Below, piece by piece: positions 63,989 through 64,000 of a DNA stretch of 64,000 bases. Where the stretch lies: contig NZ_LIHP01000003.1 in the NCBI RefSeq assembly GCF_001314605.1, positions 117,924-181,923 on the forward strand, written 5' to 3'. The position numbers and the translations under genes were made by a program. Numbering within the stretch: the stretch's first letter is position 1; every line of letters starts with the position of its first letter. Origin of the DNA: Marinobacter sp. HL-58. GTDB lineage: Bacteria > Pseudomonadota > Gammaproteobacteria > Pseudomonadales > Oleiphilaceae. The notes under the pieces were generated by a model, which was given only the letters and a program-made list of their open reading frames with translations, ran no database searches and had not been told where the DNA came from.

Positions 63989-64000
63989 TTACTTACGAAT
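63989..64000 (-). CDS. rpsM: 30S ribosomal protein S13, last codons only (cut by window edge)
   Basis: On the minus strand the last 12 bases read ATT CGT AAG TAA, i.e. IRK then stop. S13 usually ends in KPI(R/K)K, and rpsM normally precedes rpsK in this operon. Only three codons are visible; the call rests on gene order. Confidence 0.6.
   Translation of the reverse strand: MRK

Overview
The window looks like a chromosomal segment of a marine gammaproteobacterium close to Marinobacter. The basis is gene content and order: glnE-ilvE beside LPS core genes, uvrA-MFS-ssb next to the alpha ribosomal operon, glnA followed by ntrBC, and a complete MSHA pilus locus. Genus is an inference. There are no rRNA or tRNA genes, insertion sequences, prophage genes or CRISPR arrays that I can support.

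Layout. 1-12.8 kb is an envelope polysaccharide/LPS locus: two glycosyltransferases and a ParB-like protein on +, then an eight-gene minus-strand series (HAD phosphatase, KdsB-like and NeuA-like CMP-sugar synthetases, a DRE-TIM aldolase fused to a Rossmann-like domain, a GT29-like putative sialyltransferase, an O-antigen ligase, two LPS kinases), then a heptosyltransferase, a DUF6165 gene and ilvE. The part from about 1.55 to 8.7 kb is visibly richer in A/T than its flanks. It reads as an acquired island making and transferring an unusual CMP-activated ulosonic acid. 12.9-25.5 kb is housekeeping: glnE, a K+ channel, a CYTH triphosphatase, a porin, dtd, prolyl aminopeptidase, typA, glnA and a DUF4124 protein. 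glnA has a clear sigma-54 promoter and two upstream NtrC-like sites; ntrB and ntrC follow at 25.9-28.4 kb, and glnE modifies GlnA, so the nitrogen circuit is largely in this window.

28.4-45.1 kb holds a sixteen-gene minus-strand MSHA type IV pilus locus in the order mshI-J-K-L-M-N-E-G-F-B-A-C-D-O-P-Q, with tandem c-di-GMP-binding motifs in MshE and two lectin-like regions in the MshQ tip-protein candidate.

45.5-56.2 kb is a surface and phosphorus-acquisition module: an Asp-box/LamG-like lipoprotein; a minus-strand operon phoX-like, exbB, exbD, exbD, tonB and a metallophosphatase-like gene with altered metal ligands; and a divergent TonB-dependent receptor. Heptamers resembling Pho boxes, phased at 11 bp, lie between the divergent units, suggesting PhoB control of a dedicated TonB system that couples a Tat-exported PhoX-type phosphatase to outer-membrane uptake.

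56.2-64 kb is conserved core: ssb, a YajR-like MFS transporter, uvrA, a 26-bp perfect inverted repeat, then rplQ-rpoA-rpsD-rpsK and the last codons of rpsM.
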